This document shows, in pieces, positions 8,632 through 17,344 of a DNA stretch of 44,932 nt; the first letter of the stretch is position 1; every line of letters begins with the position of its first letter. The position numbers were made by a program, and so were the translations under genes. The DNA is taken from the NCBI GenBank assembly GCA_017460765.1, contig JAFUAK010000270.1:1-44932 (forward strand), in the 5' to 3' direction. The notes under the pieces were generated by a model. That model searched no databases. It was not told the DNA's origin and was given only the letters and a program-made list of their open reading frames with translations. Source of the DNA: Prevotella sp. Lineage in GTDB: Bacteria; Bacteroidota; Bacteroidia; Bacteroidales; Bacteroidaceae.

Positions 8632-9806
8632 CAATAGGTGAAGGTTTGAGTTCCCAGAGTAAAGCCGATCATGTGAGGCTCAATACCGGTCTGGAAGTGG
8701 GTGCCTTCCAAATACTTACCACCCTCTGAATACATATTGGCATAGCCAGGCAGTGTATAACTGGCGTAACCCGTATCGGGATCCAGACTGCGAGAGGCAA
8801 TGACGATATTACCTGTGATAGGATCAACTGCAATGGCTGCAGGACTTACTATCTCATAGCCATCATCGCCTGTAAGTGTCAGTGTAGTAAACGAAGTCGG
8901 ACTCGTATAAGTATTGACCTTACTATAGACTGGTGCAGAGGTGCTGCCATAAGGATTGCTGAAAGTTATCAGGTTGTAGCCCACGATACTACCATTGATA
9001 TAGACCATTCCAACACCTAAGCCTGTTGCGTTTTTGACAACTTGGGTAACGTTGCCGTTAGTATAGAAATAGAGACCAGCATCGATCTGGTTCCAGTTCT
9101 CGTCGTAATGTCCCCAGTCAAGGTAATAGAAGGAATCGCCAATAGCCACAATTTCCTGCGGATTCTGAATTTTCTCATTGGTAATGGTCTCTACTGCACC
9201 GGAACTCAATGTAATCTTTGAGATAGAGGCTTTGCCATTGCCATAGTCACTATTGGCCACAAAAAGGACTGGGGATGCCGTCGTACCACCCACCGTAATT
9301 CCTTCGGGAACAGACCCCACCTGGAACCTATCGGTCACTTTCAACGTCTTGGCATCGAGTTCACCCACATAGCCGCCATAAGTGGTGAAATATATCTTGT
9401 TGTTAAGCCCTGTCAGATGGCGGGGACTATAGCCCTCGGCTTCACCCATTTCAGCAACGGTATTTACACGGCTGATGATGTTGAAGTTCTTATCCAACAC
9501 AAAGATAGTATTTTCCGTAGAGCCAGCAACAAAGACCGTGTCACCCTTGGTGTAGGCATCATTTGGCGTGTCACCAAGACCTGTGGCACCATTAAGCAAC
9601 TGCTGCGCCTGCATCGTACTGTAGTCGAAATACGTCAGACTACCGTTGTTCTGGTTCCAAGTGCCGTTGTTAACAACATAAATACCCTTTGTGACCACCA
9701 GCGTCTGGGAATTCTTGCCATTGTTGTTGTCATCATCATTTAGACATGAGGTAACAAGCGTACTGCCCATTGCCATCATCATCAGACTAAAAAAGATCTT
9801 TTTCAT
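8631..9806 (-). CDS. btuG: BtuG-like surface B12-capture lipoprotein (DUF5074 beta-propeller)
   Basis: 391 aa. The signal ends TLVTSC, with Cys21 followed by LNDDDNNN, an acidic run of the kind that sends Bacteroidetes lipoproteins to the cell surface. The body consists of repeated propeller blades: YVVNNGTWNQNNGSLTYFD, DTPNDAYTKGDTVFVAGSTE, and FVANSDYGNGKASISKITL. In Bacteroides, BtuG propellers of this class sit on BtuB and bind B12 extremely tightly at the cell surface. Its place directly after btuB supports the same job here. It starts 15 bases after the btuB stop. A general YncE/DUF5074 protein is the alternative label; the operon makes BtuG the best reading. Confidence 0.8.
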   Translation of the reverse strand: MKKIFFSLMMMAMGSTLVTSCLNDDDNNNGKNSQTLVVTKGIYVVNNGTWNQNNGSLTYFDYSTMQAQQLLNGATGLGDTPNDAYTKGDTVFVAGSTENTIFVLDKNFNIISRVNTVAEMGEAEGYSPRHLTGLNNKIYFTTYGGYVGELDAKTLKVTDRFQVGSVPEGITVGGTTASPVLFVANSDYGNGKASISKITLSSGAVETITNEKIQNPQEIVAIGDSFYYLDWGHYDENWNQIDAGLYFYTNGNVTQVVKNATGLGVGMVYINGSIVGYNLITFSNPYGSTSAPVYSKVNTYTSPTSFTTLTLTGDDGYEIVSPAAIAVDPITGNIVIASRSLDPDTGYASYTLPGYANMYSEGGKYLEGTHFQTGIEPHMIGFTLGTQTFTY

Positions 9807-9821
9807 ATATTTGTTATTGTT

Positions 9822-11804
9822 TTAAAGTTGATATTTCAGGGATATTTGCCAACTTCTGCCCGGCATCGGATAGAAGTGGACGATCTCATATTGTTCGTTG
9901 AAAAGATTCTTCAAATCGAAGCGGGCTTCCAAGTGCTGCCGATGCCAGCAAAAGGTATGCCAGGCCGTCAGACCAGCGTCCCAGTAGCCGTCAATCTCGG
10001 AACCCTCATAATGCTGATTATTAGACCACCGTTTGCTGATGCCCGAGCCATGCAGCGAGAGACTGATCCACGGATTTTCCCAACCAAGGGCGATACTTCC
10101 TGAATGCCGGGGAATATAGGCTATCTGGTTACCATAATAGGGTGAGGTGTCGTTCGTGCGGTTCTCTGCCTGCTGATAACTATAGTTGCCAGACAACTGT
10201 AAGGAGTGGTGTTCACGGGGGTGCCAGGTGGCACTGATTGTCATATCGGTTCCTATAACACTCACCTTACCTACATTAACGCAAGTCCATATAAACATAT
10301 TGTATGGAACCGCCACAATCATATCCTTTACATGGTTATAATAGCCATCGAGGGTTAATTGGAAATTGAAGGCTGAAGACTGGAGATTGACAGTCAATCC
10401 AACATTATACTGGTCTGTACTTTCTGGAAGCAGATCCAGATTGCCGTAATGGAAATAGTAACTTTCATTGAAAGTAGGCGATCGAAAAATATTCTTATAT
10501 GAGGCCCGTACAAAGAAATTCTGCTCCGGCAACAACCTATATGACAAGGAGAGAGAAGGCGAAAGCCGTCGCATATTCCGGGCACTTTCTCCATCCTTGG
10601 CGTCATTCAGATAAAGTGAGTAAAGCAAACGGCCAAGCACCGTTAGCCTATTCCCATGAAACTTCGCTGTAGCCGACTGAAGAACGCTGTGCCGATAGGG
10701 ATGGCTATCGATGGTTCGCACGGACGAACTGTTCAGGTTGTTATAACTATAGTCGGCAGAATAGTCAAAACTCCACTGCTCTGAAGGAGTATAGAGAATG
10801 GCAGCCGCCGTATACCATTCCCGCTGCCAATAACTCGCATCATAGTTATGATTAGGAATGAGCGGGTCTTTATAAATAGAGCCATTCCAATTGAATTTAG
10901 CATTCCACTTCAAAGACCAGCCCGTGCGATTATGCGCCAGGTACTGCAACTGACCAAAGAAGTTCTGGTCGTGTAGCGTTTCCTTGCTGAGGGTTGTATT
11001 ATAATGGACCACACCTGGCAACTGGCGGTCATTATCGTAATAATAGACCTTTCCATTCAACCGATTGAACGTGTTTATGTTCCACAAGAAGTTCATTTCG
11101 CCGTGTCCTGAATTCATCCGGCTGTTCGTACGGTTCTCTGTTATATCATGCAATGTATAAGGATAGTCATTCTCCGCATAGGTATATTCTCCCATTATAG
11201 AGAGTGCTAATGCCTCTGAAAGGTTCTGTTCATACTGTAGGAATGGACTGATATAGCCAAAGGATCCTACCTTCAGTTGGTTTGTGAAATGAGCCTTTGC
11301 GTCATCACTAGGCATCCCAATAGTCTGAATGTTAAGCAGGGCTGAAGTTGAAGCGTTGCGGGCAGGAATAAAGATGTCGTCATTGTCGCCAATAGTAAGT
11401 GAAAGTTGTTCCACATTGTCCAGACTATAACGTGACAGATCTATTTCGCCACTCTGGCAGTCGCTGAGTAGAATGCCGTCGTAACTTATGCCTGTATGCT
11501 TGGCACCAAAGCCGCGCACAGACATTGTTTTCATACCACCAGCCCCTCCATAGTCGCGCAAGGTAACACCAGGGATACGGTGCAGGGCATCTGCCACATC
11601 TGTGATACCAAGTGTCAACATCTCTTCTCGGTCGATAATATGCAGTGGTGCAGTACTTGTCGTTTCATGTTGTCTTCTGTTCTCTGTCACTGTTATTTCC
11701 TGCAACTGATGCGTTCTGTCCGTAATGGTATCATTACTGGCTGGCCGCCCATTTGCCGTCATTGCCAACATGCAGGCCGATAAAGTAATAACGTTTACCT
11801 TCAT
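9822..11804 (-). CDS. btuB: TonB-dependent cobalamin receptor BtuB
   Basis: 660 aa. The signal peptide is followed by a TonB box, QEITVTE, at residues about 35-41. The plug domain spans about 45-170 (IDREEMLTLGITDVADALHR, then GVTLRDYGGAGGMKTMSVRG). A 22-strand-type barrel makes up the rest, ending in GRSWQISLKYQL. The length is close to that of E. coli BtuB-type receptors, and there is no N-terminal STN or carboxypeptidase-like extension as in SusC. Neighbours (btuG, two btuF, btuC) make a corrinoid the expected cargo. The start overlaps the upstream nuclease-fold gene by 4 bases. The coding region contains a 7-bp tandem tract at 10358-10392. Confidence 0.85.
   Translation of the reverse strand: MKVNVITLSACMLAMTANGRPASNDTITDRTHQLQEITVTENRRQHETTSTAPLHIIDREEMLTLGITDVADALHRIPGVTLRDYGGAGGMKTMSVRGFGAKHTGISYDGILLSDCQSGEIDLSRYSLDNVEQLSLTIGDNDDIFIPARNASTSALLNIQTIGMPSDDAKAHFTNQLKVGSFGYISPFLQYEQNLSEALALSIMGEYTYAENDYPYTLHDITENRTNSRMNSGHGEMNFLWNINTFNRLNGKVYYYDNDRQLPGVVHYNTTLSKETLHDQNFFGQLQYLAHNRTGWSLKWNAKFNWNGSIYKDPLIPNHNYDASYWQREWYTAAAILYTPSEQWSFDYSADYSYNNLNSSSVRTIDSHPYRHSVLQSATAKFHGNRLTVLGRLLYSLYLNDAKDGESARNMRRLSPSLSLSYRLLPEQNFFVRASYKNIFRSPTFNESYYFHYGNLDLLPESTDQYNVGLTVNLQSSAFNFQLTLDGYYNHVKDMIVAVPYNMFIWTCVNVGKVSVIGTDMTISATWHPREHHSLQLSGNYSYQQAENRTNDTSPYYGNQIAYIPRHSGSIALGWENPWISLSLHGSGISKRWSNNQHYEGSEIDGYWDAGLTAWHTFCWHRQHLEARFDLKNLFNEQYEIVHFYPMPGRSWQISLKYQL
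10358..10392. repeat. Degenerate heptanucleotide tract within btuB
   Basis: Five 7-base units with the plus-strand pattern AYTGRAR. Their TG steps fall at 10360, 10367, 10374, 10381 and 10388, exactly 7 apart. The tract lies in the btuB barrel region. It resembles the sharper heptamer tracts in cbiB, in mntP and at the 32.6-kb gene junction. Confidence 0.6.
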
Positions 11805-12646
11805 GTTGTTTTGCTCAATACAATCAGCCTATGTCCCAAGTCTTGCTGGTGGCAGACAGTGATGATCTGTCCTATCACCTCCTCCATCCTCGGTACTTGT
11901 GCCACATAGTAAGTAGGATAATCAGGACAGAGTACCACGAGATTCATCCCCCTTATCCTGATACCGTAATGGGTTTCGAGCATATAACGATAGAGATTCT
12001 GCTGCACACAGTAATGGTAGAAAGGTGTATCAGGCAGGGTGATGCCGTTTATGCCCGTTCTCCCTCCAAAGGCTGCCACAATAGGCTGGCCCAGAGGATT
12101 GACCACCTTGCCGCTCCGCTTCCAGTCATAGATGGTAAACGTGCCGTCAGCCTCCTTGCAGATCAAGTCAATAGTTCCTGCGATGTTCAGGTCGGTGTCA
12201 TAGACAGGCCATTCCTGACGATAGGGTTTGATCTTGTAATCCTCGATGAAATGGAGGAAATGCTGTTTCTCCTTCTCGATGCTGATCTGTTCCTCTTGCC
12301 CTTCGAAACAGAATGTATAGTCTATGTCGAAGAAACCCTGCTGGAAGTAGTGCTCCGTCTGCTCATGCATGAACGTGCCCACTTCACTGGCCATGCACCC
12401 GATCCGCCTCCATTTCGTCAGTGACTCCTCGATAGGGATATGGTAGCGCTCCCATTGGCGCTGGGCTGCCGCCTCGGCATCGAATGGCTCGAAGAAATAG
12501 GCAATCAGCGAACTGACTGGCAGGAGTTGGGTCTCGCCTTTATACGTATAGATATGTCCCTCCGGCTCAAAGTCGATAAACCGATCCTGTTCATACAGTC
12601 CGGCATCCGTGAACCTCTGCATCTTCTCTAACATCTCACTCATCAT
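11801..12646 (-). CDS. PD-(D/E)XK nuclease-fold protein in the B12 operon
   Basis: 281 aa, cytoplasmic (no signal peptide). The order of motifs fits the RecB/Cas4-like PD-(D/E)XK superfamily. An early GTFMHEQTEHYF is followed by a Glu before VYDTDLNIAGTIDLICKE (the PD-like Asp), then YDWKRSG (the D-x-K pair), then VQQNLYRYML, the conserved Gln/Tyr helix. The catalytic residues appear intact, so it may be an active DNase. I cannot name its substrate. It starts 11 bases after the GH127 stop and overlaps btuB by 4 bases, so it is translated with the B12 uptake genes. Why a nuclease should sit there is not clear. The ATG at 12643 is an equally good start. Confidence 0.7.
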   Translation of the reverse strand: MMSEMLEKMQRFTDAGLYEQDRFIDFEPEGHIYTYKGETQLLPVSSLIAYFFEPFDAEAAAQRQWERYHIPIEESLTKWRRIGCMASEVGTFMHEQTEHYFQQGFFDIDYTFCFEGQEEQISIEKEKQHFLHFIEDYKIKPYRQEWPVYDTDLNIAGTIDLICKEADGTFTIYDWKRSGKVVNPLGQPIVAAFGGRTGINGITLPDTPFYHYCVQQNLYRYMLETHYGIRIRGMNLVVLCPDYPTYYVAQVPRMEEVIGQIITVCHQQDLGHRLIVLSKTT

Positions 12647-12657
12647 TTATCACCACC

Positions 12658-14766
12658 TCAATCTTCCAGGCCGCTCAGGCTGCGGGCGAGCCATACGTCC
12701 ATCTTGCCAGCGCCACGATGGTTCCAAGCATAATAGGGGATGAGGCGTACGATGACGTCTCGGGCCTCAAGGCGACCGTCAGGAGTGATGCTGGCTTCTT
12801 GGGCACGGGCATTGATAGCGGTCACGTAGAACGTGCGGCCGTCGCCCTCTGTGTTCCGGATACCATAGTCTTCCTGTACCTGGAACTGTGGCTGGCTGGC
12901 GAGCAGCAAGTGGTGGGTGTTAATGCCTTTCACGTTTTCTCCATCGGCGCAATAGACGATCTGTGACTGACCAACATTGCCTTCAGTATTGTCGGCCCAC
13001 TCGGCACAATAGACTAACGGTCCGCGCTCCACGGCAATGCGACCACGGTCGTCGGCCACTCTCGGACTGGCGATGACGGTGCGCACAGGCATGTCGAAAT
13101 GGATGCGAATGATATCACCTTTTTTCCAATTGCGATTGATGGCCAGATAGCCATTCTGCAACTCGCCCGTGACAGGCTGGCCATTGACACTCACGTCGTA
13201 ACCACAAAGGATATCATCGCTATAGGAGTAAAGGTTGCTCGGCACCACCTGATTCTGCACCCAACCCGGGATACGGATCATCATATTGAACTGTTTGGCC
13301 TTGTTTTGCACCACCTTGATGGCAATGTCGCCGTCCCAAGGATACTGAGTAGTCTCCTCCAATGTCACATTCTTGCCATTTACGAGAATGGTGGCGGTAT
13401 TGGAGGCAAAGAGGTTTACATAGAGGTTATTGTCACGCACGCCGTAGACATAGCCTGGCATCGAGGGAATGAAACGGCAGAGGTTTGACGGACAGCAGGC
13501 ACAGCCAAACCAAGGCTGTCGGGTCTTCGTGCGGTCGGCATTGAAGGTGTATTCACCATCACTGCTGAGTGGGTTCGGGTAGAAGAACTTTCCGCCATCG
13601 ACGCTCATGCCGCTGATGACACCATTGTACAGAGTACGTTCCAGACAATCGATATACTTCGCGTCACCATGGAGCAGGAACATACGTTCGAAGAGGTAAA
13701 CCATTGAGATGGCTGCACAGGTCTCGTTGTAGGCCGTCAGGTTAGGCAGTTCGAAATCCTCACCGAAAGCCTCGCCCCGATGACGGGCACCAACACCTCC
13801 CGTCAAGTAATACTTACGCGAGACGATATTCTCATAGATGGTATCAATGGTCTTGATATAGTCGGAGTCACCCGTCAGGGCTGCCACGTCGGCGATACTG
13901 GCATACATATACCCGGCACGGACGGCATGGCCCCAGGCCTCAGTCTGTTCAAGGATAGGCTTGTCGCTCTGCGAATAGATATCGTGGATCTTCGTCTTAC
14001 CACGATAGTCGAGCAGGAACTTGGCCTCATCGAGATATTTCTTCTCACCTGTCAGTACATACAGACGAGCCAGCGCCATCTCCGCTATCTGATGACCAGG
14101 CACTACACAGGCCTGACCAGGATTCGGGCCAACCTCCTTAATCACACAATCTGCATATCGACGGGCAATGTCGAGGAACTTTTTCGACCCCGTAGCCTGA
14201 TAGTGGGCACAGGCTGCATCCACCATGTGGCCGAGGTTATAGAGTTCATGACTCAGCACCTCTTCCACCTCCCAGCGTTGCTTGCCGCTCCACTGATGAG
14301 GATGCTTGGGATTGATCGTCCGAGCGGTATAGAGATAGCCGTCGGGTTCCTGAGCCGCCCCCACCACGTCGAGCACGCTGTCGATATAGGCTTTCAGTTT
14401 GGCATCGGGATAAGTCTGAAGCACATAACTGGCACCCTCGATGGTCTTATAGACATCAGTATCGTCAAAAGAGAAGCCCATAAACTTAGCGACGTCCCAT
14501 TCGGGTGTTTGCAATCCTGGGTGTCCAGGATGCTGCAAGGTATAAGCCGCCATCTCAAAGTTCTTGTAACGGTGTTCGCTCTCACATTTCGAGAAAGCCA
14601 GAGGAATGGTGACCTCACGGGCAGCCTGAATACGGTCGCCCCAGAATGTGTTCGGCGTAATCTTCACTGCAGTGAACGGAACTTGGGTAAAGGGATACCC
14701 ACTTTGGGCCATCGCTGCGCCCCATGAGATTGCTACAAGGCAAACTAATGAAAAGAACTTTTTCAT
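12658..14766 (-). CDS. GH127 beta-L-arabinofuranosidase-like enzyme
   Basis: 702 aa with a signal peptide (MKKFFSLVCLVAISWGAAMA). An (alpha/alpha)6-barrel domain carries the GH127 catalytic signature: Glu348 and Cys350 in AYNETCAAIS, and the paired Cys424-Cys425 in FGCACCPSNLCRF. These match the zinc-site cysteines and glutamate of the characterised beta-L-arabinofuranosidases. Beta-sandwich domains follow, with GRIAVERGPLVYCAEWAD near residue 590. It should release beta-L-arabinofuranose from plant glycans or glycoproteins in the periplasm. It lies 3 bases after the GH51 gene, so the two hydrolases share a transcript. Other GH127 activities, such as aceric acid removal, cannot be excluded. 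Confidence 0.85.
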   Translation of the reverse strand: MKKFFSLVCLVAISWGAAMAQSGYPFTQVPFTAVKITPNTFWGDRIQAAREVTIPLAFSKCESEHRYKNFEMAAYTLQHPGHPGLQTPEWDVAKFMGFSFDDTDVYKTIEGASYVLQTYPDAKLKAYIDSVLDVVGAAQEPDGYLYTARTINPKHPHQWSGKQRWEVEEVLSHELYNLGHMVDAACAHYQATGSKKFLDIARRYADCVIKEVGPNPGQACVVPGHQIAEMALARLYVLTGEKKYLDEAKFLLDYRGKTKIHDIYSQSDKPILEQTEAWGHAVRAGYMYASIADVAALTGDSDYIKTIDTIYENIVSRKYYLTGGVGARHRGEAFGEDFELPNLTAYNETCAAISMVYLFERMFLLHGDAKYIDCLERTLYNGVISGMSVDGGKFFYPNPLSSDGEYTFNADRTKTRQPWFGCACCPSNLCRFIPSMPGYVYGVRDNNLYVNLFASNTATILVNGKNVTLEETTQYPWDGDIAIKVVQNKAKQFNMMIRIPGWVQNQVVPSNLYSYSDDILCGYDVSVNGQPVTGELQNGYLAINRNWKKGDIIRIHFDMPVRTVIASPRVADDRGRIAVERGPLVYCAEWADNTEGNVGQSQIVYCADGENVKGINTHHLLLASQPQFQVQEDYGIRNTEGDGRTFYVTAINARAQEASITPDGRLEARDVIVRLIPYYAWNHRGAGKMDVWLARSLSGLED

Positions 14767-14769
14767 ACC

Positions 14770-17214
14770 TTATTTGATTCTAATGATGTTCAAAGAATAG
14801 GCAGGAAGTTCCACCTCGACGGTATTACACTCGGGTGACAACTCATGATACGTCGGGGAGATGTTCGTCGGGTTGGGCAGAGAGTTCTCGTCCTCACCAT
14901 CGTTGGCACGCAGACGGATCAGACTGGCATTCTTCACTTCGAAGTTCTGGATGTTCAGACGGGCCGTCGTGCCTTCCTCCTGCGAGTTCACAATCTTCAC
15001 GATCAACTCGCCACTCTGCTCGTCGATGGTGGCCGATGAGAACACACCAAGCGAGGTGTTCTGCTTCAGCACCTCGTCGAACACGAGGTCATCGTCGAGC
15101 CATGCCTTGATGCTGTCGCCCGCTACGGTCAGGGTTACATCGTACCACTTGCCAGTCTCAACGCTGCCTGGCTTCATGGCCGTCTGGATCTTTCCGCCGC
15201 CACCAATCTGCTCGATAGCGTGAGCCGTATTGCCCCATCCGCCGAAGTTTACCCAACAATAATGCTGGGGATCGACATAGTTGAACACGATGATAAAGCC
15301 TTCATAGCCATCATCCTTGCGGGCCTTGCACTTGATAGTATAATGATCGCCCACAGATGCCTTGCACATTGCCACACACTGCTCACGGTCGCTGGTCTGC
15401 GAGACATAGCCCTCCTGAGCGTTCAGTTTCCACTCACCCGTAATAAACTCAGGCTGTCCGCTCTTCGGCAGCGGGTCGGGATGGGTGAACGAAGCCTGCG
15501 TGCCCCAAGTGGCAAAGCCCACGCGGCTTTCCTTCGGGGTGATCTGTTTCTGCTTCATGGCCTTGTAGGGATTGTTCTGAGTGACCTTTACCACCTGCGT
15601 ACCAATGTTCTGCGGCATCAGCATCTGTACATAATAAGACGGAGTGCCCATTACGCGGTTCGAATTGAAGCGGATCATGTCAGGACGCCACCTCGCATCA
15701 TTCTCATTGACAAAGATGGGGGCATATGAGTTCAGAGGCACCATATCGGAATTGTTCTCCATACCCATCATATAAACGGCCTCGCCCAAAGCGGCATTCA
15801 TGTTCCCAAGATCGCCAAAGCCATTGGTCACGGCATACTCGCCTACATAGATCTTCGGACCCTTACGGTCGTAAATATCGTACTTATGGAAAGCATCGGC
15901 GAACCAGGCAGGATTCCGATAATAGTGTTCATCGAGCAGATCCACAGGCAGGTCGCTCTCCCACTTCGGGTTATCATCACCCCATGCCACGAGGTTACCA
16001 ATCAGGTTCATCTTCGGATACTTCTCAAGGATAGCCTTACGGAACTTGTCATAACGCTCGTAGTAACGGTCACTCTGCTGACGCGGATCGGGCTGATTGT
16101 TCTCATTACCAATCTCCAGATACTCAATATTGAACGGTGCGGGATGGCCGTTCTTGGCACGTAAGGCTCCGTATTTCGTCGTCACATCGCCATTGGCATA
16201 CTCCAAGGCAGCGAGGCACTCGTCTATCCAAGGCTGGAGGCTGTCAACAGGCGTCAGGCCACCGTGCCACAGACCGACATTCACCACATAAAGTGGTTTG
16301 GCACCAAGATCTTCGGCCATCTGCAGATACTCATGGAAGCCGATACCGTCGGTGGTACGATAGCCCCAGTTCACATTCCAGTGACCGGGACGCTCTTCGA
16401 TCGGACCGATAGTACGCTCCCAGCGGAAGGCATTCTCAGGCGAAATCTGTCCTTCTACAAAGCAGCCACCTGGGAAGCGCATGAACTTAGGATGCATCTC
16501 ATAGAGCATCTGGGCGAGATCGGGGCGCAGACCGTTCTCACGGTTCTTGAATGTCGGCGGGAAGAGCGACACCATGTCGAGTTGGATGGTGCCCTTGCCG
16601 TCGAAGACCAGAGCAAACTGGGCTTTCGGATCATTTCCGTCACTGGTCAATACGGTGGTGTATTTCGTCCAGTTCTTTCCTGCCGCTACCTCCACATCGG
16701 TCGACGCATAGACCTGTTCCCCTTTCGTGTCACAAAGGGTGGCCTTCATAGTACCCTTATACTGTCCCTTCATCCAGAAACTGAGCCGGTAGTTACGGCC
16801 CTGTACGGCGTTGATGCCCCAGAAGCCCTCATTTACGAGGCAGACAGGAGCCTGGACCGTAGCGTTAATGGAGAGTTCAAGGGCATTGTCCTGAGCACTG
16901 TTCAGCAATTTTATTTTCTTGGAGGGATGGATCAGACGGGTATCGATTGTGGCTCCAGGCGAGGCATACGTGCTCCATGCCTGCATGTCGGCGGGCTGAC
17001 CGTAATCGGGTCCGTCCTCAAACGAGCGGTTGCGAATCAGTTCGGCATAGATACCGCCATCGGCAGCGTGGTTGATGTCCTCAAAGAAAATACCATAGTG
17101 GGTGGGACTGATCTTCGGTCCCCGATTGTTGGTGTCGATGTCAATCGTCACCTGTGCGCTGACGGTCATTACCGCAGTTGCAATAGTAGTCAGTAGTATC
17201 GCTCTAACGTCCAT
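14770..17214 (-). CDS. GH51 alpha-L-arabinofuranosidase with an added lectin-like domain
   Basis: 814 aa with a signal peptide (about residues 1-20). It has an N-terminal CBM-like sandwich, then a TIM barrel with the family acid/base Glu371 in YLEIGNEN and the probable nucleophile Glu459 in YVGEYAV. PKFMRFPGGCFVEG is the usual clan GH-A start. Residues about 590-745 are an extra LamG/DUF1080-like domain (GEWKLNAQEGYVSQTS, then FGVFSS-type strands). This makes the protein longer than the divergent GH51 at 17345. The C-terminal beta domain closes it. It should cleave alpha-L-arabinofuranosyl side chains of arabinan or arabinoxylan in the periplasm. It is the first gene after the promoter at 17255-17262 and appears to lead a very long operon. 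Confidence 0.85.
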   Translation of the reverse strand: MDVRAILLTTIATAVMTVSAQVTIDIDTNNRGPKISPTHYGIFFEDINHAADGGIYAELIRNRSFEDGPDYGQPADMQAWSTYASPGATIDTRLIHPSKKIKLLNSAQDNALELSINATVQAPVCLVNEGFWGINAVQGRNYRLSFWMKGQYKGTMKATLCDTKGEQVYASTDVEVAAGKNWTKYTTVLTSDGNDPKAQFALVFDGKGTIQLDMVSLFPPTFKNRENGLRPDLAQMLYEMHPKFMRFPGGCFVEGQISPENAFRWERTIGPIEERPGHWNVNWGYRTTDGIGFHEYLQMAEDLGAKPLYVVNVGLWHGGLTPVDSLQPWIDECLAALEYANGDVTTKYGALRAKNGHPAPFNIEYLEIGNENNQPDPRQQSDRYYERYDKFRKAILEKYPKMNLIGNLVAWGDDNPKWESDLPVDLLDEHYYRNPAWFADAFHKYDIYDRKGPKIYVGEYAVTNGFGDLGNMNAALGEAVYMMGMENNSDMVPLNSYAPIFVNENDARWRPDMIRFNSNRVMGTPSYYVQMLMPQNIGTQVVKVTQNNPYKAMKQKQITPKESRVGFATWGTQASFTHPDPLPKSGQPEFITGEWKLNAQEGYVSQTSDREQCVAMCKASVGDHYTIKCKARKDDGYEGFIIVFNYVDPQHYCWVNFGGWGNTAHAIEQIGGGGKIQTAMKPGSVETGKWYDVTLTVAGDSIKAWLDDDLVFDEVLKQNTSLGVFSSATIDEQSGELIVKIVNSQEEGTTARLNIQNFEVKNASLIRLRANDGEDENSLPNPTNISPTYHELSPECNTVEVELPAYSLNIIRIK

Positions 17215-17254
17215 AAAATAAAAGATGTATATTTGTTATTTCCAATTTTGTGTG

Positions 17255-17262
17255 CAAAGATA
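17255..17262 (-). promoter_or_regulatory. Bacteroidetes -7 element for the leftward GH51/GH127/btu operon
   Basis: On the minus strand the sequence reads TATCTTTG, a perfect TAnnTTTG -7 box, 40 bases upstream of the GH51 start. No good TTTG -33 element lies 19-21 bases further up, so it may need an activator. It is the only clear promoter before a chain of genes that ends near 2805. Confidence 0.6.
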
Positions 17263-17282
17263 ACACTTTTCTTAAAATAATC

Positions 17283-17313
17283 TTTGCCATATCAGGGATT
17301 TTCTTTATCTTTG
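17283..17313 (+). promoter_or_regulatory. Bacteroidetes promoter for the rightward GH51/aldo-keto reductase genes
   Basis: TTTG at 17283-17286, then 19 bases, then TATCTTTG at 17306-17313. Both elements and the spacing fit the Bacteroidetes housekeeping consensus. The GH51 ATG lies 31 bases downstream. Confidence 0.8.
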
Positions 17314-17344
17314 CAACAATTATTCACCAATAACCTATTTTCTT

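Noticed and set aside
12647-12657. Cobalamin riboswitch before the B12 uptake genes
   Set aside because: The gap is 11 bases, and no other gap in the chain exceeds 29 bases.
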